Counted from the stretch's first letter, positions 45,250 to 55,059 are shown. The stretch: 64,000 bases of DNA from Novosphingobium sp. FSW06-99 (GCF_001519065.1 NZ_KQ954254.1:127420-191419), one strand, 5' to 3'. Made by a program: numbers and translations. Notes: generated by a model not told the origin, from the letters alone.

Positions 45250-45374
45250 GCCTGGGCTGTCCTTTCCTGCCGTCCTGTCCCGCCGTGTGCCGGGCCAGGC
45301 CGCGCGTTGCGCAGGCCTGACGACCGCTGCGCGCGACGCGTATCAAACCGGGTCTGAATTGCAAGCATGCCCGA
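45250..45374. other. Gap between the lasso locus and the EPS locus
   Basis: 125 bases, no gene; likely promoter of the PqqD-kinase-sulfotransferase block. Boundary between the two loci. Confidence 0.4.
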
Positions 45375-46709
45375 TCAGCGCGAACCACGCCCGGTCAGCA
45401 TTGTCTTGACCGTCTTGGCGGTGATCAGCAGGTCCAGCCAGACCGAGAAGTTGCGGATGTAATAGAAATCGTACTGCAATTTGGTGTGTACGTCGGACAC
45501 GTCGGCGACATGGCCCTGATTGACCTGGGCCCAGCCGGTGATACCCGGACGCACGACATGGCGATAGCGGTAAAACGGAATTTCGCGCGTGTACCATTGC
45601 GACAGCGGGCAGGCCTCGGGGCGTGGCCCGATCCAGCTCATCTGGCCCAACAGCACATTGATGATCTGCGGAAGCTCGTCAATGCGGCTGCGGCGCAGCA
45701 CGTGGCCGACACGGGTAATCCGGGCATCGTTGGGCCGCGTGATGAACCGGTCGACCGATCCATCCTCCTCTGCCGGTGCCTGGTCGATGTGCATGGTGCG
45801 GAATTTGAACACCGTGAACTGGCGCCCGCGATAGCCGGTGCGCGCCTGGCGGAACAGTGCGGGGCCGGGCGAATCGAGCCGGACGATCACGGCCGTCAGC
45901 ACCATCAGCGGCAGCATCAGGGCGAGCGCGGGCAGCGCCAGCGCGCGATCGATCAGCGTCTTGGCAAAGATCAGCGAAGTCTGCGGGCCCAGCGCGCCCA
46001 GATTGTTTTCCGACAAGTGTTCCAGTTCGGCCCGGCCGGTCAGCGATTCGTACAAGTCTTTGGAATGATAGACCGGCATCCCGGCCAGCACATAGTCGGC
46101 CAGGCGCGATTGCCAGGCGCTGCTGTGGTCCACCCGGAAATCCGCAGTGATCGCATCGAGCCCTGCGGGCGCTGTGTCGAGCGCCAGCACCACGCTGTCG
46201 ACCGTGCGCATATGGACAAAGGCGCCGACATGGCCGCCCTCGACAATGCCCAGTCTCAGCCGCCTGCGCCGTTGGGTGATCAGGTAGACGAGGAAGAACC
46301 ACACTTGCGCCAGACCGAACCCGGCGATCAGGATGCCGCGCGAATAGGATATCCGTGCGATCAGGATGACCGTCAGGGTCGCGCCGAACGAGATCAGATA
46401 GGCGGGAAGAATCCCCGAGCTTTCGCGCGTGCCGGGCAATTGGCCGACATTGCGGTGCAGCCAGAATCCGACCACCAGCGCGACCAGCGCTGCCACGGCC
46501 GCATGGCGCGCCTGAAGGTCGTGCCAGCCTTGCGGCAGGGTCGCGGTTATGATGACAAACGGCAGGATCACACAAATCATCACGGCAGCCAGCAACTGAA
46601 GCACCGGGCTCAGCAAGCGGCTGTTGCGATAGAGAGGCAGGTCGTCAAACATTGATCTGTTGCTGGCTGCCTTCAATCGCGCACTGTGTTCTTGATTTGT
46701 TTTTTCCAT
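45375..46709 (-). CDS. Polyprenyl-phosphate sugar-1-phosphate transferase (WcaJ/GumD-like)
   Basis: 444 residues. Four N-terminal membrane helices, a CoA-binding-like domain, a fifth helix (ALPALALMLPLMVLTAVIV) and the catalytic domain of bacterial sugar transferases: PALFRQARTGYRGRQFTVFKFRTM, GHVLRRSRIDELPQIINVLLGQMSWIGPRPE and RPGITGWAQVN. It starts the EPS repeat unit by loading the first sugar-phosphate on undecaprenyl phosphate. Divergent from the glycosyltransferase genes; a stretch of tandem repeats lies in the shared upstream region. Confidence 0.93.
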   Translation of the reverse strand: MEKTNQEHSARLKAASNRSMFDDLPLYRNSRLLSPVLQLLAAVMICVILPFVIITATLPQGWHDLQARHAAVAALVALVVGFWLHRNVGQLPGTRESSGILPAYLISFGATLTVILIARISYSRGILIAGFGLAQVWFFLVYLITQRRRRLRLGIVEGGHVGAFVHMRTVDSVVLALDTAPAGLDAITADFRVDHSSAWQSRLADYVLAGMPVYHSKDLYESLTGRAELEHLSENNLGALGPQTSLIFAKTLIDRALALPALALMLPLMVLTAVIVRLDSPGPALFRQARTGYRGRQFTVFKFRTMHIDQAPAEEDGSVDRFITRPNDARITRVGHVLRRSRIDELPQIINVLLGQMSWIGPRPEACPLSQWYTREIPFYRYRHVVRPGITGWAQVNQGHVADVSDVHTKLQYDFYYIRNFSVWLDLLITAKTVKTMLTGRGSR

Positions 46710-46777
46710 CTCTTGGTCGGGTCATATGGCGCCAGGCGATTGGCCGCAATCGGATTTACAAGATCGTTTGGGCAATG

Positions 46778-46820
46778 TTTGTTTTGGTCGGGGTTTGTTT
46801 TGGTCTGGCTTGTCTTGGTC
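46778..46820. repeat. Tandem TTTGTTTTGGTC repeats upstream of the EPS glycosyltransferases
   Basis: TTTGTTTTGGTC at 46778-46789 and again at 46794-46805 (16-bp period), with a third imperfect copy CTTGTCTTGGTC at 46809-46820. They occupy the divergent gap between the sugar-transferase gene and the first plus-strand glycosyltransferase, about 40-80 bases before the latter's start, and may bind a regulator or be a slippage-prone stretch. Confidence 0.6.
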
Positions 46821-46858
46821 TGTGCAATGGCTATCAGTATTGCATCGTGGGGAATGTC

Positions 46859-48058
46859 ATGCAGCCGGTTGCCGCTCTGTACATCAGTTATGACGGCATG
46901 CTGGAGCCGCTGGGACAGAGCCAGGTGATCACCTATCTGGAACGGCTGGGCCATGTCGGCCGGTTTCATGTGATCAGTTATGAAAAACCCGCCGACTGGA
47001 GCGATGCCGATCGTCGCGCGGCAGTGGCGGCCCGGTTTGCCCGCGCCGGCATCGTCTGGCATCCGCTGCGGTACCACAAACGCCCGCTGATCGTCTCGAC
47101 GCTGTACGACCTGGCGGTCGGCATGGTGGTTTCGATCACTTTGGCGCTGCGCTGGAAGATCGGCGTGTTCCATGCGCGCAGCGTCCTGTGTTCGGTGCTG
47201 TGCCTGCCCGCCGTGACGATCCGCCGGGGCGCGCTGATTTCCGATATTCGCGGGTTCTGGCCCGACGAGCGGGTCGATGGGGGCAGCCTCGCGCGCGGCG
47301 GGCTGGTCCATCGGGTGCTCAAGCGGCTGGAACGGCTGGCCTTGCGCCGATCGCGCGAGATCGTTGTGCTGACCGCGGCATCGGTCCCGATCCTGCGCGG
47401 CGATCCCGCGTTCGGCCTGCCCACGGCGCCGATCACGGTCATCCCGACATGCGCGGATCTGGCGCGGTTTGTCCCGGCCACGGCGGGCCCCCCGGCGGTG
47501 TTCACGCTGGGCTACGTCGGTTCGATCGGTACGTGGTATTGTTTTGACGAAGTGCTGGCCTGTTTTGCGCTGATCCGTGCGCGTCGTGCCGATGCCCGGC
47601 TGCTGGTGGTCAACCGCACCGAACAGGACCGGGTGCGCGCGCTGGTGGCAGACAGTGCGATTGATCCGGCGCATGTAACGATCACCGGAGCCGACCATGC
47701 CGGCGTGCCCGACATGATCCGGCGGATGAGCGCGGGCGCCGCGATCATCAGCCCGGTGTTTTCCAAGCAGGCCAGCGCGCCGACCAAGCTGGCCGAATAT
47801 CTGGGCTGCGGGGTGCCGTGCCTGGGCAATGTCGGGGTGGGCGACATGGCGCAAATTCTCGAGGGCGAAGGCGCGGGCGTGGCGCTCACCGCCTTTACGC
47901 CCGAGGCGCGTGCGATTGCCGTGGATCGCCTGCTGGCGCTGTGTGCGCAGCCCGGGATTGCGGCACAGTGCCGGGCAGTCGCCGAACGGCATTTTTCGGT
48001 AGAGACCGGCGCGCAGCGCTACGCCGCGATTTATCGACGGATCGCGCAGCATGGCTAG
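46859..48058 (+). CDS. Glycosyltransferase (GT4-like)
   Basis: 399 residues from the ATG at 46859, preceded by GTGGGGAA; earlier open frame has no family features. GT-B fold: N-terminal YISYDGMLEPLGQSQVITYLERL, then C-terminal nucleotide-sugar domain with LGYVGSIGTWYCFDE and APTKLAEYLGCGVPCLGN followed by ILEGEGAGV. It adds a sugar to the lipid-linked EPS unit in the cytoplasm. The next glycosyltransferase overlaps it by 8 bases. Donor and acceptor unknown. Confidence 0.88.
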   Translation: MQPVAALYISYDGMLEPLGQSQVITYLERLGHVGRFHVISYEKPADWSDADRRAAVAARFARAGIVWHPLRYHKRPLIVSTLYDLAVGMVVSITLALRWKIGVFHARSVLCSVLCLPAVTIRRGALISDIRGFWPDERVDGGSLARGGLVHRVLKRLERLALRRSREIVVLTAASVPILRGDPAFGLPTAPITVIPTCADLARFVPATAGPPAVFTLGYVGSIGTWYCFDEVLACFALIRARRADARLLVVNRTEQDRVRALVADSAIDPAHVTITGADHAGVPDMIRRMSAGAAIISPVFSKQASAPTKLAEYLGCGVPCLGNVGVGDMAQILEGEGAGVALTAFTPEARAIAVDRLLALCAQPGIAAQCRAVAERHFSVETGAQRYAAIYRRIAQHG

Positions 48059-49163
48059 GCGGCGCATGCTGGTGCTGTGCCCCTTTCCGCGCGACACCGC
48101 GGCCGGGCAGCGGCTGAAATACGAACCCTATTTCGACGACTGGCGCGCACAGGGCTGGGATATCGATGTTTCGCCCTTTTGCGATCGGCAGTTGTGGCGC
48201 GTGCTCTATCAACCGGGAGGCATCGGCGCCAAAGTGCTGGGGACGGTGCGCGGTTACGCGCGGCGGCTGGCCGATCTGGGGCGGTTGCGGCGATACGATC
48301 TGGTCTATGTCTATCTGTGGGTCACCCCGCTGGGCCCGGCGCTGTTCGAACGGCTGGTGCTGCGGCTGGCGCGCGCGGTGGTCTATGACCTGGAGGACAA
48401 CATCGTTGCCGGGCAAGAACCGCGCGCCGACAACCACCCCAATCCGCTCGTGCGCTGGCTGAAAGGCGCGGGCAAGGCGCGGGTGATGGTGGCGCGCGCC
48501 GATGCGGTGATCGTCGCCTCGCCCTATCTGGTCGGGCCCGCGCGTGCGCGCAACCTGGCGCGGCAGGTGCGGTGCATCCCCCCCTCGCTCGATACCGACC
48601 GCATCTGCCCGGTATCCTGCGCGCGCGCGCCGGGCGCGCGCGTCGTGATCGGCTGGACCGGCACGTTTTCCAGCCGTATCTATCTCGACGACATCGCCGG
48701 GGCCTTGCGCGCGCTGGCCCGGCGCGTGCCGTTTACCCTGCGCGTGATCGGCAATTTCGATTATGCCATCGATGGCGTCGTGTGCGAGGTGGTGCGATGG
48801 AGCGCCGCGCACGAGGCACGCGATCTGCAATCGCTCGATATCGGCATCTATCCCTTGCGCGACGATGCCTGGACACGCGGCAAGGCGGGGCTGAAGATCA
48901 TCCAGTATCAGGCGGCAGGCCTGCCCTGCGTGGCCAGCCATGTGCCGTTGTCGGCGGTGCAATTGCGCGATGGCGAAAGCGGCTTTCTGGTGCGCGACCA
49001 CGCCGAATGGGTCGATCGGCTGGAACGGCTCGTGCGCGATGCGGACTTGCGGCGACGGATGGGCGCGGCGGGCCGTGCCGATGCCGTGGCGCTCTATTCA
49101 CGCTCTGCCATCGCGCCCGCCTATCGCGCGGTACTGGATCTGGTTGCGACTGCTGACGCCTGA
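48051..49163 (+). CDS. Glycosyltransferase family 1/4-like
   Basis: 370 residues. Opens MLVLCPFPRDTAAGQRLKYEPYFDDW (start MARRRM), typical of GT-B EPS enzymes; the donor domain has IGWTGTFSSRIYLDDI, SLDIGIYPLRDDAWTRGKAGLKIIQYQAAGLPCVAS and a C-terminal helix. Overlaps the preceding gene by 8 bases, suggesting coupled expression. Converges directly on asnB (adjacent stops). Sugar specificity not predictable. Confidence 0.87.
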   Translation: MARRRMLVLCPFPRDTAAGQRLKYEPYFDDWRAQGWDIDVSPFCDRQLWRVLYQPGGIGAKVLGTVRGYARRLADLGRLRRYDLVYVYLWVTPLGPALFERLVLRLARAVVYDLEDNIVAGQEPRADNHPNPLVRWLKGAGKARVMVARADAVIVASPYLVGPARARNLARQVRCIPPSLDTDRICPVSCARAPGARVVIGWTGTFSSRIYLDDIAGALRALARRVPFTLRVIGNFDYAIDGVVCEVVRWSAAHEARDLQSLDIGIYPLRDDAWTRGKAGLKIIQYQAAGLPCVASHVPLSAVQLRDGESGFLVRDHAEWVDRLERLVRDADLRRRMGAAGRADAVALYSRSAIAPAYRAVLDLVATADA

Positions 49164-51149
49164 TCAAGGGTGCGGTGGTGCATCGCCGGCCGATCGTGAC
49201 CACGCCTGAACCATCAATACCGACCACAGTGCCTGTGTCGCGTCTTCGCGGCCGGACAAATGGCGCTGCCAGCGGGCGCGCACGACGGGGGGGGCAAACA
49301 GGCCGCCATCGGCCAGCGCGCGATCGGACAGCAGGTCTTCCGCCCAATCGCGCAAGGGCCCTTTCAGCCATGTGCCCACCGGCACCGCAAACCCCGCCTT
49401 TGGCCGGTCGAACAGATCTCGCGGGACATGGCGGTGCAGCAATTGTTTCAGGATATGCTTGCCCGTCCCGCCCTGGAATTTCAGTTCCGGCGCAATCCGC
49501 GCCGCCACGGCGGTGACGCCGGGATCGAGGAACGGGATGCGGGTTTCGAGGCCCACCGCCATCCCCGCCCGATCGACCTTGGTCAGGATGTCGTCAGGCA
49601 GATAGGTCACCGCATCAGCCTGCATCATCGCCAGTTCGAGCGGCAGTCCGGCCAGCGCCGGGTCGGTGCCGAGCCGCAGGCTGCGCGCAACCGGGTGCGC
49701 CAGTGGCGAGGGCAGGCCGTGCCAATCGTCGAGAAAGCTGTCGAACAGTGCGTCAAAGCCGCCGGCTGCGCCGATGATGCCGATGCCGCGCCGGGCATTG
49801 CGCCCGAATTCGCGGCTGCGCCGCCGTCCGGTCAGATCGCACAGTGCGTTCCACAACGCGGGCGGCACCATCCCTGCCACGCCCAGCACACCGCGCCGCA
49901 AGGCCGGCGGCAACGGCGCAACGCGGCGCCACACGCGCGGAAACTGCTGATGCCGGTTGTATCCGCCAAACAGTTCATCGCCGGCATCGCCGGTCAGCGC
50001 GACGGTGGCCTGCGCGCGGGCAAACTGGCTGACCAGGAATGTCGGGATCTGCGAACTGTCGGCAAAGGGTTCGTCGTACATCGCGGGCAGGCTTGGGATC
50101 ACCGCGCGCGCCTCGGCCGCGCTGACATACAGTTCATGGTGATCGGTGCCCAGATGCGCGGCGATTGCGCGGGCATGCGGTGCCTCGTCATAGCCCGCCT
50201 CGGCAAAGCCGATCGAGAACGTGCGCAGCGGGCCATCGCTGCGCGCGGCGGCCATTGCGGTGATCAGCGAGGAATCGATGCCGCCCGACAGGAACGTGCC
50301 AACCGGCACGTCGGCCACCATCTGGCGCGCCACTGCGGCGCCCAGCGCGGCCTCCAGCCGATCGAGCGCCTCGTTCGCGTCGGCGATCGGATCGGCAGCG
50401 CCCGCCAGCACTTCGTCGGCATGGGCAAACCAGCGGCACAGCCGCACCGGCCCCGCCGCGCCGACAATCGGCGCTTCGTCCATCGGCGCGCCATCGGCAT
50501 CATGCGCCACGGTCAGCAGGCATCCCGGTGGCAGCTTGTAGATCCGGCGATAGATCGACAAGGGTGTCGGGACATAGGCGCGCGCCACCAGTCCGGCCAG
50601 CGCCTGCGGCGCGACGGGATTGGCAAATCCCGGCAGGCAGCGGATCGGCGCCAGCGTCGAGGCAAAGGCAAACCCCGCCGCCGTCCATCCGTAATAGAGC
50701 GGTTTTTCGCCAAACCGGTCACGCGCCAGCGTCAGCGTGCGTGCCTGATTGTCCCACACGGCAAAGGCAAACATGCCTGCCGCGCGCTGTACAGCGCTGC
50801 GCACACCCCATGCCGCAATCGCCGCCAGCAACACTTCGGTATCCGAATGACCGCGCCAGGCGGGCGCTTTTCCCGCCTGGTCGAGATCGCGCGCCAGATC
50901 GCGGAAATTGTAGATTTCGCCATTGAATGCGATGACATAGCGGCCACACGCCGACACCATCGGCTGGTGCCCGGAAGGGCTCAGATCGAGAATGGCCAGG
51001 CGCCGGTGGCCAAGCCCGATGCGTGCATCGGCGGCGATCCAGCAGCCCGCGCTGTCGGGCCCGCGCGTGATCATGCGGTCGGTCATGGCGGTCAGCAACA
51101 TGCCATCCACACGCGTGCGGCTGCTCAGAAGTCCGGCAACGCCGCACAT
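49164..51149 (-). CDS. asnB: Asparagine synthase (glutamine-hydrolysing), EPS-associated
   Basis: 661 residues. True glutaminase domain beginning MCGVAGLL with Cys2, plus FNGEIYNFRDL and DTEVLLAAI; synthetase domain with PP-loop SGGIDSS near residue 287 and the C-terminal KADRAGMAVGLETRIPFLD-type region. It can form an amide, either asparagine or an amidated uronic acid of the polysaccharide; the second is inferred from its place in the EPS locus. Contrast with the lasso cyclase at 41240, which lacks Cys2. It reads opposite to its neighbours. Confidence 0.92.
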   Translation of the reverse strand: MCGVAGLLSSRTRVDGMLLTAMTDRMITRGPDSAGCWIAADARIGLGHRRLAILDLSPSGHQPMVSACGRYVIAFNGEIYNFRDLARDLDQAGKAPAWRGHSDTEVLLAAIAAWGVRSAVQRAAGMFAFAVWDNQARTLTLARDRFGEKPLYYGWTAAGFAFASTLAPIRCLPGFANPVAPQALAGLVARAYVPTPLSIYRRIYKLPPGCLLTVAHDADGAPMDEAPIVGAAGPVRLCRWFAHADEVLAGAADPIADANEALDRLEAALGAAVARQMVADVPVGTFLSGGIDSSLITAMAAARSDGPLRTFSIGFAEAGYDEAPHARAIAAHLGTDHHELYVSAAEARAVIPSLPAMYDEPFADSSQIPTFLVSQFARAQATVALTGDAGDELFGGYNRHQQFPRVWRRVAPLPPALRRGVLGVAGMVPPALWNALCDLTGRRRSREFGRNARRGIGIIGAAGGFDALFDSFLDDWHGLPSPLAHPVARSLRLGTDPALAGLPLELAMMQADAVTYLPDDILTKVDRAGMAVGLETRIPFLDPGVTAVAARIAPELKFQGGTGKHILKQLLHRHVPRDLFDRPKAGFAVPVGTWLKGPLRDWAEDLLSDRALADGGLFAPPVVRARWQRHLSGREDATQALWSVLMVQAWSRSAGDAPPHP

Positions 51150-51319
51150 AGAATTCGGTTCCCCGTGCTTGTCACCTGACCTATAGAATCAGATGATCGT
51201 AAATGGCAGATGTGACGACGACCTGGCCGAAAGTAATTTGCAGGCCAGTCGATTGCGGATTGCGCAGATTTAACACACCCGTCGCTGGGCACTCGCGGGT
51301 GGGAGGGAATGGGTTTGGC

Positions 51320-52327
51320 GTGGCCGACGAACTGATTTCCGTTGTGATCACGTGCTACAACCTCGATGCCTATATTGGCTCGGCTATCGGTTCCGCACTC
51401 GCTCAGCGGCAGGCCGGACCGTTCGAGGTGATTGTGGTCGATGACGCGTCGACCGACGGGAGCCGGGTTGCGATAGAGCGGTTCGAAGGTGTGCGGTTGG
51501 TGGCGTTGGACAGCAATGGCGGTGTCATGCTGGCCATGCTCGCCGGAATAGCTGCGTCACGGGGCGATATCGTCTGCCTGCTGGACGGTGACGATATCTG
51601 GGAACCAGGCAAACTCGGCGCCGTGCGCCAGGCATTTCGCGATCCGGGGGTGGTGCTGGTGACGCACGACCTGGATTTCATCAATGCAGCCGGTGACAGG
51701 CTTTGTCATCCATCGCGTCCCCGGCAGGTGCTTGGCGCGCTTGCGCCCGGCAAGCGTGGCGAGGCCGTGCGCGCGGGCATTCTCGGGCTTGGCGATTACG
51801 TCTGGCTTGGCAGCGCACTAAGCTTTCGGCGAAGCCATCTGGATGAGGCGCGGTTTGCCGCGTGGGTCGGGGCACGGCCCGATCCACGCAATCTGTACCA
51901 GGACTGGCCGCTTGCCTATTGGCTGGCCGCTGGGCCCGGCACCATGGCCTATGTCGATCAGCCCTTGTTGTGCTATCGCCTTCATGCGGCCAACCACAGC
52001 GGCGACGCGCGGACGGCCGAACGTGCGGTGCGCAACTTTTCGCGTAGTCACAACACACATGCCGCGATTGCCACCCTTGCGTGCGAACGGCGGTTGGATG
52101 CGCGTTGGCACACGATCGCGCAGCGGCGCTGCCGGTTGGCCCTCGCTCAGCGCCGTTTCTACGAAGGGCGTATGGCGCGTGGCTGGTACCATCTGCTGGG
52201 ATCGGTCTGGTATCTGGTGACGCAGGGGCGATTGCTGCACGAATTGGCACGCGCGTTTGCCATTACCCTGTTGCGCCCCGAAGGTCTTGTTGCCGTCAAA
52301 CGACGGCTGGACGGACGGCGCGCGTAA
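51320..52327 (+). CDS. Glycosyltransferase family 2
   Basis: 335 residues from GTG at 51320, which follows GGGAGGGA; ATG at 51203 would add 39 residues of poor character. GT-A fold: ISVVITCYNLDAYIGSAI, VIVVDDASTDGS, VCLLDGDDIW (DxD metal site), and NLYQDWPLAYWLAAG, where the base is expected. C-terminal amphipathic region. Its end overlaps the convergent flippase gene end by 32 bases. Confidence 0.88.
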   Translation: MADELISVVITCYNLDAYIGSAIGSALAQRQAGPFEVIVVDDASTDGSRVAIERFEGVRLVALDSNGGVMLAMLAGIAASRGDIVCLLDGDDIWEPGKLGAVRQAFRDPGVVLVTHDLDFINAAGDRLCHPSRPRQVLGALAPGKRGEAVRAGILGLGDYVWLGSALSFRRSHLDEARFAAWVGARPDPRNLYQDWPLAYWLAAGPGTMAYVDQPLLCYRLHAANHSGDARTAERAVRNFSRSHNTHAAIATLACERRLDARWHTIAQRRCRLALAQRRFYEGRMARGWYHLLGSVWYLVTQGRLLHELARAFAITLLRPEGLVAVKRRLDGRRA

Positions 52328-53696
52328 AGAATGCGGATGCGACGCCGAGTTTCGCCCGCGCGCGGGCATCCGACAAGCACCCAACCATAAAGCCCGACAG
52401 CATCTGCCCACCGACCACTCCGACCATCCCGAAGGCATGGCCCAGCAACAATGCCAGCAGGATGCCGCACGTCAGCGAAATCGCATAAATAGCTGTAAGC
52501 GCACGCTCCTCGCCACACATCGCCAGCAGAATGGGGCCCATGCCAAACAGGGAGTAGAGCATCTGCCCCGCACAAAGCAGCACCAGCGGCACCCAGGCCT
52601 GGGCGTAGGCGCCGCCAAAAACCAGCATGACCGCGAATTTCCCGATGATGACCAGCCCGCCCAGCATCGCCAGCGATAGCGCAGAAATGGCCAGGCTTAC
52701 GGAGGTCAACAGTTTCTGAAGCGCCGCCTTGTCGCCTTTGCGATAAAGTTTCGCGACGCCGGGTGCCATCACGACATGGGCAATGTTGGTGGGCATGGCG
52801 ACTAGTGCGATGCACGAAAGTGCGACGCGATAGACGCCGACATCCGTTGCCACCGCCATCGTTCCGATCAATATCAGGCCATAGGTTCCATCAAGCTGGC
52901 GCATGATATCGACCAGGCCGAGCGGTAGCGATGCGCGCCACCACTGTGTCTGGACCCGGTCCAGCGTTGCATCGCGCAAGGGCTGGGCCGACCCGTGCGG
53001 TGCCTTCATCCGGTCGGCGCTGGCGCCGACCGCCACGACCTGACGCAGCCAATGGCCAGACACCAGCGCCGCCACGGCCGCGACCAGCAACTGGATCGAC
53101 AAGGCGTGATTGACGTCCAGCTTCATGTGCAGCAGCAGGCACAGCGCACAGACCGCCAATGCCGCAAAGGGACGTCCGCACAGATCCATGAACTGTCCGC
53201 GAGACAGCGCGCCGAGGCCCCGCAACGCCGCAGCCTGCAGGCTGGATCGGGTCAGGAAAATGCCGAGCACCGCGCCCGTCGCCCAGCCAGGCAGGCGGCC
53301 GTGATCCGGTGCCGGCACGATCGCGGCGACGATGATTGTTACCGCGGCTGTTGCAAGCGATGCGATCAGTGTCGCGCGGGCAAAGCTGTGCCACAGGGCA
53401 TTGACACGTTGCCACTGCCCCCTGGACGAAAGGACCGCCAATTCGCGTACCGCCAGTTGCGGGATACCCAGCAAAGCGATGTTCATGGTCAACGCGACGA
53501 TGCTGATCACAAGGCCGTAAATGCCATAGTCACGGGGCCCCAGAACCCGCGCCAGGACCACGCCAAGCCCGAATGTGCTGCCCATACCCGCGATGCGCAT
53601 GGCCAGGCTGGCCATGCTGGCGCCAAACATCTGGCGCACCATCCTGGCGCCAAGGGGCGCCTCCAGCCTCGACTTTGGCGGCAAATCCGGTTGCAT
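52296..53696 (-). CDS. Oligosaccharide flippase (Wzx-like)
   Basis: 466 residues, 12 or more membrane helices, MATE/Wzx fold. N-terminal GSTFGLGVVLARVLGPRDYGIYGLVISIVAL is typical of polysaccharide flippases. It moves the completed undecaprenyl-linked repeat unit to the periplasmic face. Start at MQPDLPPKSRLEAPL chosen; upstream open frame of 29 codons is unlike the family. Convergent overlap of 32 bases with the GT2 gene. Confidence 0.9.
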   Translation of the reverse strand: MQPDLPPKSRLEAPLGARMVRQMFGASMASLAMRIAGMGSTFGLGVVLARVLGPRDYGIYGLVISIVALTMNIALLGIPQLAVRELAVLSSRGQWQRVNALWHSFARATLIASLATAAVTIIVAAIVPAPDHGRLPGWATGAVLGIFLTRSSLQAAALRGLGALSRGQFMDLCGRPFAALAVCALCLLLHMKLDVNHALSIQLLVAAVAALVSGHWLRQVVAVGASADRMKAPHGSAQPLRDATLDRVQTQWWRASLPLGLVDIMRQLDGTYGLILIGTMAVATDVGVYRVALSCIALVAMPTNIAHVVMAPGVAKLYRKGDKAALQKLLTSVSLAISALSLAMLGGLVIIGKFAVMLVFGGAYAQAWVPLVLLCAGQMLYSLFGMGPILLAMCGEERALTAIYAISLTCGILLALLLGHAFGMVGVVGGQMLSGFMVGCLSDARARAKLGVASAFFTRAVRPAVV

Positions 53697-53806
53697 GGTC
53701 AAATCACCGTTGCCGCACGCGTGGCCCAGCCATATAGCCATACCCCGATGAACAGTTGCGCGTATCCGCGCAGTCCGCGCCAAAGGTCAAGGGAGCAGAT
53801 GTCATT

Positions 53807-54262
53807 GTGGGCGACCTGATATGGCGTTGGTATCTTGCCTTCAAGGGCTATCGCACATTCGGTCGAAAGGTTGCGGTCTTCGGTAACTTTACCGTCGTCA
53901 ATCGCAAGAATGTAACTATTGGCCAGAATTGCGCGATCAATCATGGCACTTTTCTGCTTGGCAGGACCGGGATCACGATCGGTGACGACGTGGTGCTGTC
54001 TGCGCGCTGCATGGTGGTCGATGGCGGTCTCGATCCGGCGAGTTTTCGAACGCCTTCGGCCCGTGTCTATGCGGACCGGCCTATCCGCATCGGCAATGGC
54101 AGTTGGATCGGCGCGGGTGCGGTGATCCTTGGCGGGGTTACCATCGGCATGGGCTGTGTGATCGGTGCGGGCGCAGTGGTCAATCGCGATGTTCCCGATG
54201 GCTGGCTCGCCGCCGGTAATCCCGCGCGGTTGATCCGGCGCACTGTCCCAGAATCCGCATGA
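53807..54262 (+). CDS. Hexapeptide-repeat acyltransferase (WcaF-like)
   Basis: 151 residues from GTG at 53807, which has GGGAG about 10 bases upstream; a TTG at 53756 is another option. Left-handed beta-helix hexapeptides: VTIGQNCAINHGTFLLGRTGITIGDDVVLSARC, then IGNGSWIGAGAVILGGVTIGMGCVIGAGAVVNRDVPDG and the closing NPARLIRR. It likely O-acetylates an EPS sugar with acetyl-CoA. The FkbM gene overlaps its stop as ATGA. Confidence 0.87.
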   Translation: MGDLIWRWYLAFKGYRTFGRKVAVFGNFTVVNRKNVTIGQNCAINHGTFLLGRTGITIGDDVVLSARCMVVDGGLDPASFRTPSARVYADRPIRIGNGSWIGAGAVILGGVTIGMGCVIGAGAVVNRDVPDGWLAAGNPARLIRRTVPESA

Positions 54263-55059
54263 GCAGCCCGCTGCGCTTGTTGCGTCATCGCGCAATGCAA
54301 CGATTCTGGCAGCGGGTGCATCGCGTTTCGCTGATCGGCATGAATTATTGGGCATCGCATCTGGCGCACACCGGCGAACTGGATGCGATTGCCTGGGTTG
54401 CGCGGCGTCTGCGCGATACCGTGCGTCCGGTCATCTTTGATGTCGGCGCGAATGTCGGCGACTATGCCCAGGCCTGCCTGACGGCCTTTCCGGCAGGCTG
54501 TGACCTGCATGCATTTGAACCGGCACGCGCGACACATGCCATGTTGCAAAGGCGGTTTGCGCAGCAGAAAGACCGGGTGCATGCACATTGCTGCGCCATG
54601 GGCGAGAGCATGGGAAGCGCTTTGCTTCGTTCTTCGGAACCCGGTTCGACAATCGCTTCACTGGTCGATCTGCAAAGTCCGATCCGTCCGTTCGATCCGG
54701 CGCTTGCCGAAACTGTCACGGTGGCCACTATCGATGGTTTTTGTGCCGAAAATGGCATCGATCGGATCGATTTCCTGAAGCTTGACGTCGAAGGTTACGA
54801 ACTGGCTGTCCTGAAAGGGGCTGCGCACATGATCGGCAGAGAAAAAGTGTCGATAATTCAAATGGAATTCGGCGAGAATAACATCAGTTCTCGCAGCTAT
54901 ATGGCCGATTTTGTAAAGTGCTTCGATGGATATGACATGTTTCGAATTGTGCCAGGTGGACTGGTGCCGTGGACGTACGATGGCGGCCGCAGCGAGATTT
55001 TTGCCACGATGAACTATCTTTGCGTTGCGCGCCATTTTTCTGATCGCTCTGACCCATGA
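54259..55059 (+). CDS. FkbM-family methyltransferase
   Basis: 266 residues. SAM site VIFDVGANVGDYAQ (about 58-71), then FEPARATHAML, and the family region IDFLKLDVEGYELAVLKGA. FkbM proteins O-methylate hydroxyls of sugars and polyketides; a sugar of the EPS unit is the likely target here. Overlaps both neighbours by four bases (ATGA), so it is embedded in a coupled run acetyltransferase-methyltransferase-polymerase. Confidence 0.9.
   Translation: MSSPLRLLRHRAMQRFWQRVHRVSLIGMNYWASHLAHTGELDAIAWVARRLRDTVRPVIFDVGANVGDYAQACLTAFPAGCDLHAFEPARATHAMLQRRFAQQKDRVHAHCCAMGESMGSALLRSSEPGSTIASLVDLQSPIRPFDPALAETVTVATIDGFCAENGIDRIDFLKLDVEGYELAVLKGAAHMIGREKVSIIQMEFGENNISSRSYMADFVKCFDGYDMFRIVPGGLVPWTYDGGRSEIFATMNYLCVARHFSDRSDP

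Noticed and set aside
49260..51179. 639-codon open frame antisense to asnB
   Set aside because: Shadow frame; product lacks family motifs while the opposite strand encodes a complete AsnB.
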